Assembly: GCA_043718505.1 (NCBI GenBank) | Contig: JAYSVN010000048.1 | Location: 1 to 33,533, forward strand | Direction: 5' to 3' | Source of the DNA: JAGOSA01 sp043718505 | GTDB lineage: Bacteria; Patescibacteriota; Minisyncoccia; Phycocordibacterales; UBA9973 | DNA length: 33,533 nucleotides | Shown here: piece after piece, positions 21,754 to 30,717 of the stretch | Layout: each line of letters begins with the position of its first letter | Position numbering within the stretch: the first letter of the stretch is position 1 | Program-made: the position numbers and the translations under genes | The notes under the pieces: model-generated | Databases searched by the model: none | Seen by the model: only the letters and a program-made list of their open reading frames with translations | What the model was told of the DNA's origin: nothing

Positions 21754-22449
21754 ATGCCAGATTTCACCTCGTTTGAAAAACTAATCGGAATAAAATTTAA
21801 AAATGAAGAGCTTCTTACCCAAGCTTTTATTCACCGTTCGTACATTAATGAAAATACGAATACTGGACTCTTTCATAATGAACGCTTTGAGTTTTTGGGT
21901 GATGCGGTTCTTGAACTAGCCATTACGCGATTTTTGTTCGACAAATATCCAAACGTTACCGAAGGCGAACTGACGAGCTATCGTTCAGCGCTTGTTAATG
22001 CTGTTATTATTTCTGAAGTCGCATCTGAGCTCGGCATGAATGATTTTCTTCTTTTATCAAAAGGTGAACAGAAGGATAATGGAAAAGCGCGTCAGTATAT
22101 TCTAGCCAATACATATGAAGCCGTTGTTGGCGCAATTTATTTAGATCAAGGTTATGATATTGCAGCCGAATTTATTCTCAAAACGCTTGCCGGCCGCATT
22201 GATGAAATTGTCAAAAAGAAACTGTGGCGCGATGCCAAAAGTTACATTCAGGAAATGGCTCAGGAGCACTACTCGCTCACTCCGGTTTACAAAGTAATGA
22301 AAGAAACCGGTCCGGACCACGACAAGCAATTTACTGTCGGTATTTTCTTCGGCAGTGAACACATTGCGAGCGGAAAAGGGAAGTCTAAACAAGAAGCAGA
22401 AACTAGTGCGGCTGAAGGTGCACTTGAGAAGAAGGGGTGGAGGGAGTAA
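21754..22449 (+). CDS. rnc: Ribonuclease III
   Basis: The product has 231 residues, the normal length. The signature N-E-R-F-E-F-L-G-D-A-V-L-E-L lies at 42-55, with catalytic Glu46 and Asp50; the second acidic pair is in the D-N-G-K-A...N-T-Y-E-A-V-V-G-A-I-Y-L-D region. The C-terminal third is a double-stranded-RNA-binding domain ending K-S-K-Q-E-A-E-T-S-A-A-E-G-A-L. It processes rRNA precursors and structured mRNAs. ATG 21754 is chosen over an in-frame TTG at 21733, which lies in the leader stem and adds seven atypical residues. It lies downstream of NusB-Nudix and shares the theme of RNA processing. Confidence 0.95.
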   Translation: MPDFTSFEKLIGIKFKNEELLTQAFIHRSYINENTNTGLFHNERFEFLGDAVLELAITRFLFDKYPNVTEGELTSYRSALVNAVIISEVASELGMNDFLLLSKGEQKDNGKARQYILANTYEAVVGAIYLDQGYDIAAEFILKTLAGRIDEIVKKKLWRDAKSYIQEMAQEHYSLTPVYKVMKETGPDHDKQFTVGIFFGSEHIASGKGKSKQEAETSAAEGALEKKGWRE

Positions 22450-22531
22450 GGCCTCACCCCTTTCATTTAAAATTAAAAACTTGCATTTTGTTTTTGTATT
22501 TTGTAAAATGTAATTATCAATAAGAAGAAGA

Positions 22532-22566
22532 CCCTTGATATGTCACGGCATATCTGGGGGCTTTTT
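22532..22566. terminator. Intrinsic terminator between rnc and the NYN gene
   Basis: CCCTTGATATG (22532-22542) pairs with CATATCTGGGG (22549-22559) with one mismatch and one G-U, and TTTTT follows at 22562-22566. It serves rnc on the plus strand. It may also stop the converging NYN gene, though the T-run on that side is broken. Confidence 0.75.
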
Positions 22567-23051
22567 CATTTTAACCTCAACTTATGTTTGTAATTATCCA
22601 AAATAACTATGGATACGCAGGTCTTTCGAAGTAGAAGTGATAAGAATGCATGATTCGGAGCAATAATAGTAACAGGTATATGTTTTTTCTTTAAAAATTC
22701 AATAATACAATGGTAGTCACCATCACCTGAAATAAGTACGGCAGATTTCAGGTGATTTTCGTAATAGTCCTTGGCTATATTTAATATCAATTCTCCATCG
22801 ACGTTACCTTTAGTTTTTCCGTCTTTGCCTGTAATGGTTGGTTTAAATACAATTTCATACCCAATACTCTGAAGACGATTATATATTTCATAATTATCAG
22901 GAATGAGCCCAATAAAAAGAATAGCCCTATAAACATTAAATTTGTCTCTGAGCCAAGACCGAAGGCTTTTATAGTCTAATTCCCAGCCACTCTGCCTTAC
23001 TCCAAATTTCAGGTTCGAGGCGTCTATGTAAGCTATTGTTTTCTTGGCCAT
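22566..23051 (-). CDS. NYN-domain (LabA/DUF88-type, PIN-like) protein
   Basis: The product has 161 residues. It starts T-I-A-Y-I-D-A-S-N, with the first catalytic-type Asp, continues with K-G-N-V-D-G-E-L-I-L-N, and has S-G-D-G-D-Y-H near residues 110-120. These are the conserved acidic motifs of NYN domains, related to PIN RNases. The family is thought to include metal-dependent ribonucleases; activity of this member is unproven. ATG 23051 is chosen over an upstream in-frame start at 23069, because a TGT-TATACT extended -10 lies 8 bases before it. It converges with rnc and diverges from mini-SMC. Confidence 0.88.
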   Translation of the reverse strand: MAKKTIAYIDASNLKFGVRQSGWELDYKSLRSWLRDKFNVYRAILFIGLIPDNYEIYNRLQSIGYEIVFKPTITGKDGKTKGNVDGELILNIAKDYYENHLKSAVLISGDGDYHCIIEFLKKKHIPVTIIAPNHAFLSLLLRKTCVSIVILDNYKHKLRLK

Positions 23052-23059
23052 AGCAGGAC

Positions 23060-23068
23060 AGTATAACA
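23060..23068 (-). promoter_or_regulatory. Extended -10 promoter for the NYN gene
   Basis: On the minus strand TGT-TATACT lies 8 bases before the ATG at 23051 and gives a leader of one or two bases. It is 35 bases from the mini-SMC promoter on the other strand. Confidence 0.45.
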
Positions 23069-23100
23069 ATCCGACATTAAGAAAAGCTTAAGATTTCCCT

Positions 23101-23128
23101 TTGATTTCTCTCATTTTTCCCGTAAAAT
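23101..23128 (+). promoter_or_regulatory. Promoter for the mini-SMC gene
   Basis: TTGATT (23101-23106), a 16-base spacer, and TAAAAT (23123-23128). The ATG at 23139 is 10 bases further on, so the leader should be only about four bases. Confidence 0.5.
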
Positions 23129-23138
23129 ACTCTATATC

Positions 23139-25442
23139 ATGCTAAAAAACCTTGAGCTGTCCGGCTTCAAATCCTTTGCAAAAAAAAGCCTCCTGTCCTT
23201 TGAGCGGCCGGTGACTGGTATCGTCGGGCCAAACGGTTCAGGTAAATCGAACGTGGTTGAAGCCATTCGCTTCGTGCTCGGCGAGCAGTCGATGAAATCG
23301 ATGCGTGGTAAGTCAGGCTCTGATCTCATTTTTAAAGGTTCAAAGTCACTTGGCAAAATGAATCGCGCCTCGGTCTCAATTACTTTTAATAATAAAAATA
23401 AAGTTTTCAAATTTCCAAATGGCGCCGGCGGAAGTACAGTGGCCGGCAAAAGTGGAGGTAAACATAGTGGCGGAGGAATAGGAATTGATTTTGATGAAAT
23501 TACGCTTACGCGTGAAGTTTTTGCCGACGGCGTTTCGCGCTACCTTTTGAATGGTTCGGAAGTCCGACTCAAAGATATTCTTGAACTACTCACAAGTGTA
23601 CACATTGGCGCTTCCGGCCACCATATTATTTCGCAAGGTGAAGCTGATCGGCTTTTGTCTTCAAACTCTCGTGACCGAAAAGAAATGATTGAAGACGCCC
23701 TTGGTCTCAAAGTCTATCAATATCGTCTCAAAGATGCTGACAGAAAGCTTATTAAGACTCGTGAAAACATGAAAGAAGTTTTAACCCAGAAACGTGAGCT
23801 TGCGCCGCGTTTGGCTTTCTTACGAAAGCAAGTCGAGAAAATTGAAAAAGCCGAAGCACTGCGTCAGGAACTTTCCACTCTATATGGTGAATACCTCGCC
23901 CGTGAAGAAGATTTTATTTCTCACGAAGAAGAAAAAATAAAAGGTGAGGAGAAGGAAGTAAAAAGTAATTTACATGATCTAGAAAAAGACCTTTCACTTA
24001 TTTCAGATGATGTTCGCGAAATGGCAAAGCCAGTTGAGCTCGGGATTATCGCAAATGACCGCGAAGCCCTTCGCCGTACCTATGATGAACTTACCCGTAA
24101 GCTCGGCCGCATTGAAGCGTTGCTTGAAGTTGAAAATGAAAAGCAAAATGAGGCACCGACTAGCAATACAGAATTGGTTTCAGGTGAGCGCGTTTCTGAT
24201 CTCTTATCAGAAATGGAAAGGCTCATCAGTCATGTTCTCTCACAGACCAATATTCATGAAATTATTCCGACACTTAAAAAAATGCAGACAGCCGTAGAGC
24301 AATTTCGTCAGACATATGTCAGCAAGGACGGCTCTCCTGGTGCACACAAAGATGAAGAAAAGCTGAAGAATTTATCAAAAGAAAAAACAACACTGGAAGA
24401 AGCATTGACGGAAATTGAAGACAAGGAAAAAGAACTCAGACATCGTGAAGATATTGCCAAGAAAAAACATGAAGAAGAAGAGCGCGACCGCCGTAAAAAA
24501 GAAGGTAAGCGCTACGAATTTCTTATGCAGAAAAATCGTCTCGAATCCGAACTTGAGAAAATCAATTTCCGTAAAGTGGCCATATCCAAAACCAAAACCG
24601 ATTACGAGGAAGAAATGCGTGAAGGTGCTGCACTTATTGGTGCGCACATGCTCCGTAGCCAAAATCAGGATGCAGTCCATAATGATATTTTAGAAGAGGA
24701 TCGATCAATACAGGAAGATCGTCGCAAGAAAATCGAGCGCATCAAAATTAAACTCGAAGAGGCCGGCATTGGCGGTATGGGGGATGTTATAAAAGAACAT
24801 GATGAAGTAGCTGAACGTGACCAATTTCTGACCCATGAACTTGAAGATGTGAACCTGGCTATGAAATCACTCGAAACTATGATTAGTGATCTCAAAGATA
24901 AACTTGATGTCGAATTTAAAACCGGTATTGATAAAATAAATAAAGAATTCCAGAATTTCTTCTCACTCATGTTTGGCGGCGGCAATGCCTTCCTGTCAGT
25001 CATTATTGAAAAACCCCGCAAGCGCCGTGGCGTAGAAGATGAGGAAATGGAAATGGAAGACGAAGATGATGTAGAAGATCACCATGAGCAGGGAATAGAT
25101 ATAAATGTTTCTCTGCCTCAGAAGAAAGTTCGTGAACTCAACATGCTTTCCGGTGGTGAACGCTCACTGACTTCTATTGCGCTCCTCTTCGCTATGTCAC
25201 AAGTTAATCCGCCGCCATTTCTCGTACTCGACGAAACTGATGCTGCACTTGATGAAGCTAATTCCCGCAAGTACGGCGATATGGTTGTCGAACTTTCAAA
25301 AGTTTCTCAGCTTATTGTGGTTACCCACAATCGCGAAACTATGTCCCGAGCCGATACGATCTATGGTGTGACAGTTGGTGCTGATGGGGGATCGAAGCTC
25401 CTGTCCATTCAATTTGAAGATGCAGTGGCTGTGGCGAAGTAG
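23139..25442 (+). CDS. Compact SMC-like ATPase without an obvious hinge
   Basis: The product has 767 residues; standard SMC has 1100-1200. The N-terminal head carries G-P-N-G-S-G-K-S (Walker A, 30-37) in an L-S-G-F-K-S-F start typical of SMC. The C-terminal head has L-S-G-G-E (670-674) and F-L-V-L-D-E-T-D (Walker B, Asp698/Glu699), with D-A-A-L-D-E-A-N after it. Between them are two short coiled-coil arms (about 205-330 and 410-560) and a middle segment (about 335-410) that is too short for the SMC hinge. There is no cysteine, so no zinc hook. A Gly-rich insert (about 95-112) and an acidic insert (about 618-640) interrupt the heads. Likely role: chromosome organisation, or a RecN/SbcC-like task. 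Confidence 0.85.
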   Translation: MLKNLELSGFKSFAKKSLLSFERPVTGIVGPNGSGKSNVVEAIRFVLGEQSMKSMRGKSGSDLIFKGSKSLGKMNRASVSITFNNKNKVFKFPNGAGGSTVAGKSGGKHSGGGIGIDFDEITLTREVFADGVSRYLLNGSEVRLKDILELLTSVHIGASGHHIISQGEADRLLSSNSRDRKEMIEDALGLKVYQYRLKDADRKLIKTRENMKEVLTQKRELAPRLAFLRKQVEKIEKAEALRQELSTLYGEYLAREEDFISHEEEKIKGEEKEVKSNLHDLEKDLSLISDDVREMAKPVELGIIANDREALRRTYDELTRKLGRIEALLEVENEKQNEAPTSNTELVSGERVSDLLSEMERLISHVLSQTNIHEIIPTLKKMQTAVEQFRQTYVSKDGSPGAHKDEEKLKNLSKEKTTLEEALTEIEDKEKELRHREDIAKKKHEEEERDRRKKEGKRYEFLMQKNRLESELEKINFRKVAISKTKTDYEEEMREGAALIGAHMLRSQNQDAVHNDILEEDRSIQEDRRKKIERIKIKLEEAGIGGMGDVIKEHDEVAERDQFLTHELEDVNLAMKSLETMISDLKDKLDVEFKTGIDKINKEFQNFFSLMFGGGNAFLSVIIEKPRKRRGVEDEEMEMEDEDDVEDHHEQGIDINVSLPQKKVRELNMLSGGERSLTSIALLFAMSQVNPPPFLVLDETDAALDEANSRKYGDMVVELSKVSQLIVVTHNRETMSRADTIYGVTVGADGGSKLLSIQFEDAVAVAK

Positions 25443-25488
25443 CTATCATATCGAGATAAAGCAAAGTTTAAATAAAAATAAAATAGCA

Positions 25489-25519
25489 ATAAAAACCCTT
25501 ACCCAATAAGGGTTTTTAT
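25489..25519. terminator. Intrinsic terminator after the mini-SMC gene
   Basis: A 13-bp stem, ATAAAAACCCTTA (25489-25501) pairing with TAAGGGTTTTTAT (25507-25519) around CCCAA, includes its own T-run. It lies two bases before the -35 of the next promoter and may work in both directions. Confidence 0.85.
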
Positions 25520-25521
25520 AC

Positions 25522-25551
25522 TTGACAAATAGCCATAAAGTATGCTATAAT
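25522..25551 (+). promoter_or_regulatory. Near-consensus promoter for the secreted anchored protein
   Basis: A perfect TTGACA (25522-25527), 18 bases, and a perfect TATAAT (25546-25551) with an extended TGC before it. The ATG at 25591 is 39 bases further on, so this gene has a real leader of about 33 bases, unlike most here. Confidence 0.8.
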
Positions 25552-25590
25552 ATATACAAATAATCTAACCTTAAAACCAAATAAAAGACT

Positions 25591-26754
25591 ATGAAAAAAC
25601 TCCTCAGTTTGATCTTCTCAACCTGTATTATTGCTCTGACATTTTCTACGGTTTTTGCTCAAAACGACAAATACCACAATAACCAAACCACAACTATAAC
25701 CAATCAGGATAATGTCGAGCATACTACCACAACAGGTAATGTGGATAATCATGAGACAACGATATTTAATCCGGTCGGTAACTGGGATGACAGTGCTTCT
25801 GATGCTAAGAAAAAAACAGTGTCTGATCCATGGAATCCTGATGGCAATGGTGTTATAACAGGCACAGTAACACGTAGTGGCGGCATTACTATGCCAAGTC
25901 ACCATGTTCCGATAGCAAAACCATTGTGCAAGCCATTTGTTGAAGGCGGGTTAAACTCAAAAGCTCAACTCATTGAATATCTTCAGGGCGATTATTCCGG
26001 AGATTATATCGGAAAAGTCGTTTACCTTTCACCTCAGGTATATGCACGAATGATTGGTCAGGCCATCATAAGAGGAACTGCTGACATTAGAGACTTACAT
26101 GACTATATCAGGTTACATGATCTGTGCGATGTCATTGCTAATTCCCCGGTGCGAAATATTTTTTGGAATGCAGGTCAGTATGCAGTGTATGGAATCGACA
26201 GAAACCTGTTTACTCCTACTGCGATCTACCGGGCATCTCGCGGAACTGAATCGGTTATCGATCTCAATGGTGATGGTAGTGTCTGTATCAATATGCTCTG
26301 CGGCAACATTATGGTTCGTAGTGGTTATTATGGACCAGGTCCAGTTAATCCACCGAATGGAGCATACCCTGAACCGACGGCAATAGAATCTCAGCCGGTA
26401 ACAACAGAAGCGTATTATTCGTATAATGATACTACGATACGTGACTTTGTAATTATCGCTTTACTCGCACTTATTATCGGTCTGCTTATCGGCTATATGC
26501 TTGGTCGCAGAAATACGACCATTTTAAATCATCTGCCGGCACAACCAGCTCCGGTCGCACCACAAACTCCGCCATCTCCAAACCAACCCCCGCGGAATGT
26601 ATATCATAATGCTACAATTAATAATTATTATGACGGTGCTCCCCAGCTAGTGAATCCACCAGCACCCGGTAAACCTCTCGAAAAAATCAAAGATATTGTT
26701 AGTGATATGGAAAAGAGTGAAGAAGATAATGACGCAGCAGGAAAAAAATCATAG
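25591..26754 (+). CDS. Exported, C-terminally anchored protein of unknown function
   Basis: The product has 387 residues. A signal peptide (1-23, ending V-F-A) is followed by a Thr/Asn-rich region (about 25-70), and a Cys-containing domain (about 110-245) that includes K-P-L-C-K-P-F-V, a repeated D-Y-I-R-L-H-D-L-C-D, and D-L-N-G-D-G-S-V-C, a calcium-loop-like motif. A membrane helix at about 287-310 (I-I-A-L-L-A-L-I-I-G-L-L-I-G-Y-M-L) follows, and a Pro-rich cytoplasmic tail ends in charged residues. The domain is not one I recognise. The strong promoter suggests an abundant surface protein, since promoters this close to consensus are rare here. Confidence 0.75.
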   Translation: MKKLLSLIFSTCIIALTFSTVFAQNDKYHNNQTTTITNQDNVEHTTTTGNVDNHETTIFNPVGNWDDSASDAKKKTVSDPWNPDGNGVITGTVTRSGGITMPSHHVPIAKPLCKPFVEGGLNSKAQLIEYLQGDYSGDYIGKVVYLSPQVYARMIGQAIIRGTADIRDLHDYIRLHDLCDVIANSPVRNIFWNAGQYAVYGIDRNLFTPTAIYRASRGTESVIDLNGDGSVCINMLCGNIMVRSGYYGPGPVNPPNGAYPEPTAIESQPVTTEAYYSYNDTTIRDFVIIALLALIIGLLIGYMLGRRNTTILNHLPAQPAPVAPQTPPSPNQPPRNVYHNATINNYYDGAPQLVNPPAPGKPLEKIKDIVSDMEKSEEDNDAAGKKS

Positions 26755-26777
26755 TTAATTAAACAAAAAGAAAATAT

Positions 26778-26808
26778 AATCGCTTCCATAAAAGGAGGCG
26801 ATTTTTTT
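26778..26808. terminator. Intrinsic terminator between converging genes
   Basis: ATCGCTTCC (26778-26786) pairs with GGAGGCGAT (26793-26801), with one G-U pair, around a 6-base A-rich loop, and six more Ts follow. It serves the secreted-protein gene. On the other strand a U-rich tract also follows the stem, so it may end the CapA/NodB operon too. Confidence 0.85.
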
Positions 26809-26837
26809 ATTCCCTTGCATTATTCACAATACATATT

Positions 26838-28634
26838 TTATTGTCCCATTAATTCACTAAGAGTTACCGGCTCTAAACCCTTCGCCCGCAAGCCATCGAT
26901 AATATCCGGTAAAGCCGCAATATGTTCACGCGTAAAGTGAAGAAGAATAATACTGCCGGCCGAGGCACGTGAGACAATAAATTTTGTAACAGCCGGTGCG
27001 TCAGCTTTTTCTGAAATACCAAAAAATGGATCAACATTCCAGAGGGCAATTTTCATACCCTTTTGTTTGGCAACCCTTGTCGTAACTTCGGCAGTTTTAG
27101 TTTGACTACTAAAGCCGGCCATAAATGGCGGTCTGAACCAGGTGGTTTCATAATGCTGACCAAGAGCCAGATCAATTTTCTTTTGCCAGGTATTCATTTC
27201 ATTAGAAATTTGCGTCTCAGACATTTGAGTCAGCCAGCCATGTGTATCAGTGTGGTTACCAAGTTCAATACCGCTACCCACTGCGCGAATTAAATTGAGC
27301 TTGTTAGCATCAGCCATAGCGCCGGCAGGGAAAAACGTAGCCTTGGCGTTTTTTAGACTCAAAACATCGAGAGCTTTTTTGACCGTTACCGGATTCCAGG
27401 CATCATCAATTGTAATGGCAACTTTTTTAACTTTTGGCCCGCGAGTGACAGTTTCGCGCCGAACTGAATCGGGCAGAATTTCCTCAAATGTTTTATGATC
27501 AATATTTTTATTAATTACACCTTTCTCGCGAATAAGTGATTCAGCTGAAATCTCATTTACTGAATCTATATAACCGTTCTGGCTTTCGGTTACGCCATAG
27601 GTGCGAATATTATCAATCACACCGTTATTAATATTTGTTTCCAAAACTAAGCCGTGAATACCGGTCGATTTTGCGCCACTACTTTTGAGAAAGTCACCGA
27701 GGTTATAGGCAATGAGTCCGCCGTGGTAGTACTCAATATCCTGTAGGTTGCTGCCGTAGTGGCCGATAATAATTGAAGCACCGGCATCAATAGCAGTGTG
27801 GGCTAGTAATTCTTGTCGCAATGTATGTTCCTTACTTGTCTGTGCCCAGTTGAAAGAAACAATAAGAACATCACTTTTGGCTTTGGCTTCAGCGATAATT
27901 TCTTCAATTTGCGGATCGTTGGCGGAAAGCGTGCCGGCCTCATCAGTTGTAGCATTTGGCCAATCATTTTTATTATCGGAAAAAGCCAAGTAACCAATTG
28001 TCTCGCCGTCTTTTTCAATCAGTCGCGGTTCGCGGGCGTTTTGATATGACCAACCGGCACCGGTACGCAGCAAGCCGTTACCGTCGATTGAAAGCATTGT
28101 TTCAATGAGGTCTTTGAGCGTTCGGTTTTTGCCGCTCCAGCTTGTTGAGAGAACATCAAAACCGGCTTCCTGAAGTCCGCGCATGGCATCAAAATCAGTT
28201 TTGTCATTGTCGGCAATGCCAAGTGTACCGTTAAAGTTACCATAAGCAATGTCGGCTTTTTCGATGAGGGCTTTGGCGGCGCCGAAAACTTTTGTATAAT
28301 CGCCGTCGAGTTTATCTTTGACAAGGCGTTTTGTTGTACTGTTGAGGGTAATGTCACCGGTGAAAGTAAGCGTAAGACCGGAGAGATTTCTATTTGTTGT
28401 TGAAAGCTGAGAGACGCCGGAGTCGGGGATAATATTTTCTTTTTGCCCTGAATTTCCGTTTGTCTTGTCAGAAGCTTTGTCCGTAGTTTCAGCAGTAGTG
28501 GCTGTTTGAGACTTATTACCGCGAACGTTCTCAATTAGGAAGCCGCCGCCAATGCCAACAGCAAAAACTCCGACAAAAATCGCAGCGGCAAAGAGCAGTT
28601 TTTTTCGAAAGGGAACTTCTTCTTGTATATCCAC
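26838..28634 (-). CDS. Degenerate CapA-like domain fused to a NodB polysaccharide deacetylase
   Basis: The product has 598 residues. A membrane helix (about 11-32) and a Thr/Asn-rich linker precede a CapA-like fold (about 85-390), then a NodB deacetylase domain (about 403-598). The NodB part keeps its motifs: T-I-D-D (Asp410/Asp411), H461-T-D-T-H465, R-P-P-F (501-504), D535 and L-L-H566. It should remove acetyl groups from wall sugars or a capsule. The CapA part keeps G-D at 93-94, but its other sites are changed: N-F-N for N-L-E (133-135), S-W-S where N-N-H is expected (165-167), F-N-W-A for F-H-W-G, G-H-Y-G-S for G-H-H-P-H, and L-G-D for L-G-N. The CapA half is therefore probably catalytically dead. 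GTG start; it is third in an RNase R operon. Confidence 0.85.
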   Translation of the reverse strand: MDIQEEVPFRKKLLFAAAIFVGVFAVGIGGGFLIENVRGNKSQTATTAETTDKASDKTNGNSGQKENIIPDSGVSQLSTTNRNLSGLTLTFTGDITLNSTTKRLVKDKLDGDYTKVFGAAKALIEKADIAYGNFNGTLGIADNDKTDFDAMRGLQEAGFDVLSTSWSGKNRTLKDLIETMLSIDGNGLLRTGAGWSYQNAREPRLIEKDGETIGYLAFSDNKNDWPNATTDEAGTLSANDPQIEEIIAEAKAKSDVLIVSFNWAQTSKEHTLRQELLAHTAIDAGASIIIGHYGSNLQDIEYYHGGLIAYNLGDFLKSSGAKSTGIHGLVLETNINNGVIDNIRTYGVTESQNGYIDSVNEISAESLIREKGVINKNIDHKTFEEILPDSVRRETVTRGPKVKKVAITIDDAWNPVTVKKALDVLSLKNAKATFFPAGAMADANKLNLIRAVGSGIELGNHTDTHGWLTQMSETQISNEMNTWQKKIDLALGQHYETTWFRPPFMAGFSSQTKTAEVTTRVAKQKGMKIALWNVDPFFGISEKADAPAVTKFIVSRASAGSIILLHFTREHIAALPDIIDGLRAKGLEPVTLSELMGQ

Positions 28635-28678
28635 GTATTCTATTATTGCATATAGACAGAGCTTAAAAAAGTGAGATA

Positions 28679-30697
28679 TTACTGACTAAATATAATTGCG
28701 CCGTTCTGGTCAGCAGTAATAGTTTGTCCGAAATCTTGCTTGGTTAATTCAATTATTTTATTGAGTGCAGTATTGGTCGGATCTTCAGCGACAATATTTT
28801 TGGTTTCAGAAGTAGTAGAGAGGATGGAAAGATTTTTGTATGCACCATCCTGGTCCACGGTAATATTAAAAATTGCGCCTTTGCCGAGAAGACCGGCGCC
28901 AAGCATTCCTTCAGTTGTCAGGAAATTGCCGGCAGAATAAACAACCAGGCGGTCATTATATTTTTCTATGCCGCGTACAACGTGAGGCCCGGAACCGAGC
29001 ACAAGGTCAGCACCGGAATCAATAGCCGCATGAGCAAAAGCATAGACGTTGCCACGATTTTCTTTCAAGTAGGTTTCTGATTTTTTTGTAACATGTGTTT
29101 TGTCGATACCCTCAGCTCCTCCATGGAAATAGACAATGACAACCGGATATAAGCTGGCAGCTTTTTGAACGGCTTTTTTGACAGCCGTAATGTCAGTAAT
29201 TTTTTTAGTCCAGGCATTATGGCCGAAAGAAAGAAAGCCGACGTCGATACCCCTTATTTTAGTTGTCACTAAGTCACCATTTTCCGGTGCATAGCTAATG
29301 CCGGCTTTTTGAAGTGTTGATTTTGTGACAGCAATACCTGGCTGCCCCTTGTCTTGCGCATGATTATTGGCAAGGTTAACCAGGAAAAAACCGGCATTTT
29401 TCAGAGCGTCAGCGAAGGTGCTATTGCCGACAAAAGAGTAACAATTAAATGAATCAACCTTACATTTTGTGCTAGTACTTGTTCCTGCGCTTGGCTTTTG
29501 TACATCGGTAGACGCTGTTAAAGCACCTTCCAAATTGCCAGTCATAATATCAGGAGATTTGAACGCACTCAAAACTTTCTCAGAAAATTGCGGCACTATA
29601 TTTGATGGCGGAATATCACCGACCCAGCCGACTTTTATCTCGCCTTTAGTCGCGCTAGTTTTTGGGGTAGGATTTTTATCAATAATTGACTCGATGGCGT
29701 AATTTTTATCAAGTTGATTAATGTACTCTTTAGTATTAGTTATCTTGCCATCTTTTGAAATAGTGGTTCGTACAACAAGACCCTGCATCGTTTCTGCTGA
29801 GAAATATTGATCAAAAATAAAATTGCCGAGAGAATAGATAATGAGTTTGTTTTTATATGTCTCCAAATCCTGGGCAACATGCGGGTGGTGACCGACAATA
29901 ATATCAGCACCGGCATCAATTGCTTTGTGAGCAAGTTGTGTTTGCCGGTCGGAATGCGGCTTATATTCATCACCCCAGTGGAATGAGACTACAAGCACAT
30001 CAACATCAATTTTTGCTTCAGAAATTATTGAGGAAAAATTCGGATCGCTGGCGAGGAGAATTCCTGGCTTATCATCTTTGGCGGCAATCCAGTTTGGACC
30101 GACATCACTGAATCCGAGGAAGCCAACCGTCATACCGTTTTGTTCAATAATAGTGGGCGACTTAGCTTCGGCATAACTTTCACCGGCGCCGGTAAAATAA
30201 ATGTCATTATCAATCAGGCGATCCATAGTGTCAGTAAAAGCTGCAGTTGTGTAGTCGCCGACGTGATTGTTGGCAAAACTAACGATATCGACACCGGCAT
30301 TTTTGATAACAGGTAAAACAATCGGGTCCATTTCAAATGAATAAGCGCTGCCGACATTATGGCCTTTATCTGAAACCGGACCTTCGAGATTTAAAAAGGT
30401 AATGTCGTCACTCTTGAAAAGTGATTCGGCATTTTTGAAAAGTTTTGAGTAGTCACCGCCGAAATTTTTATCGACTGAAGTTTTTACGCCGCGATCAAGC
30501 ATAATGTCGCCGGCAAATGTGAAAGTAATGCTTGGGGTTTTTGTCGTATTATTTTGATCGCTGGCTGTATTGGTTGAAGCAGGAACATAATTAATGACGC
30601 CAAGATTCGAAACTTTTTTGAGGGCGGTAGGACCGAGAAAAACAACCGCAAATGCGAGTGTGGCGAGACCTATGACGATAGCGGCTGTTTTTAACAT
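28679..30697 (-). CDS. Tandem CapA-like metallophosphoesterase, membrane-anchored
   Basis: The product has 672 residues. After an N-terminal helix (about 4-22) come two complete CapA (PGA-cap) domains. Domain 1 (about 57-330) has G-D (63-64), N-L-E (103-105), N-N-H (143-145), F-H-W-G-D-E (239-244), G-H-H-P-H (269-273) and G-N-F (291-293). Domain 2 (about 354-640) has G-D (360-361), N-L-E (388-390), N-N-H (444-446), F-H-G-G-A-E (524-529), G-S-G-P-H (568-572) and G-N-F (590-592). Domain 2 lacks one His pair, so domain 1 is the better enzyme. CapA proteins act in poly-gamma-glutamate capsule or envelope processing. AAAGG (30702-30706) before the ATG is a likely ribosome site. It lies 20 bases after RNase R in the same operon. 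Confidence 0.9.
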   Translation of the reverse strand: MLKTAAIVIGLATLAFAVVFLGPTALKKVSNLGVINYVPASTNTASDQNNTTKTPSITFTFAGDIMLDRGVKTSVDKNFGGDYSKLFKNAESLFKSDDITFLNLEGPVSDKGHNVGSAYSFEMDPIVLPVIKNAGVDIVSFANNHVGDYTTAAFTDTMDRLIDNDIYFTGAGESYAEAKSPTIIEQNGMTVGFLGFSDVGPNWIAAKDDKPGILLASDPNFSSIISEAKIDVDVLVVSFHWGDEYKPHSDRQTQLAHKAIDAGADIIVGHHPHVAQDLETYKNKLIIYSLGNFIFDQYFSAETMQGLVVRTTISKDGKITNTKEYINQLDKNYAIESIIDKNPTPKTSATKGEIKVGWVGDIPPSNIVPQFSEKVLSAFKSPDIMTGNLEGALTASTDVQKPSAGTSTSTKCKVDSFNCYSFVGNSTFADALKNAGFFLVNLANNHAQDKGQPGIAVTKSTLQKAGISYAPENGDLVTTKIRGIDVGFLSFGHNAWTKKITDITAVKKAVQKAASLYPVVIVYFHGGAEGIDKTHVTKKSETYLKENRGNVYAFAHAAIDSGADLVLGSGPHVVRGIEKYNDRLVVYSAGNFLTTEGMLGAGLLGKGAIFNITVDQDGAYKNLSILSTTSETKNIVAEDPTNTALNKIIELTKQDFGQTITADQNGAIIFSQ

Positions 30698-30717
30698 ATA
30701 TTTCCTTTAACTTTCCT

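Noticed and set aside
23470..25050. Zinc hook (C-x-x-C) of a Rad50/SbcC protein in the mini-SMC
   Set aside because: The protein contains no cysteine at all.
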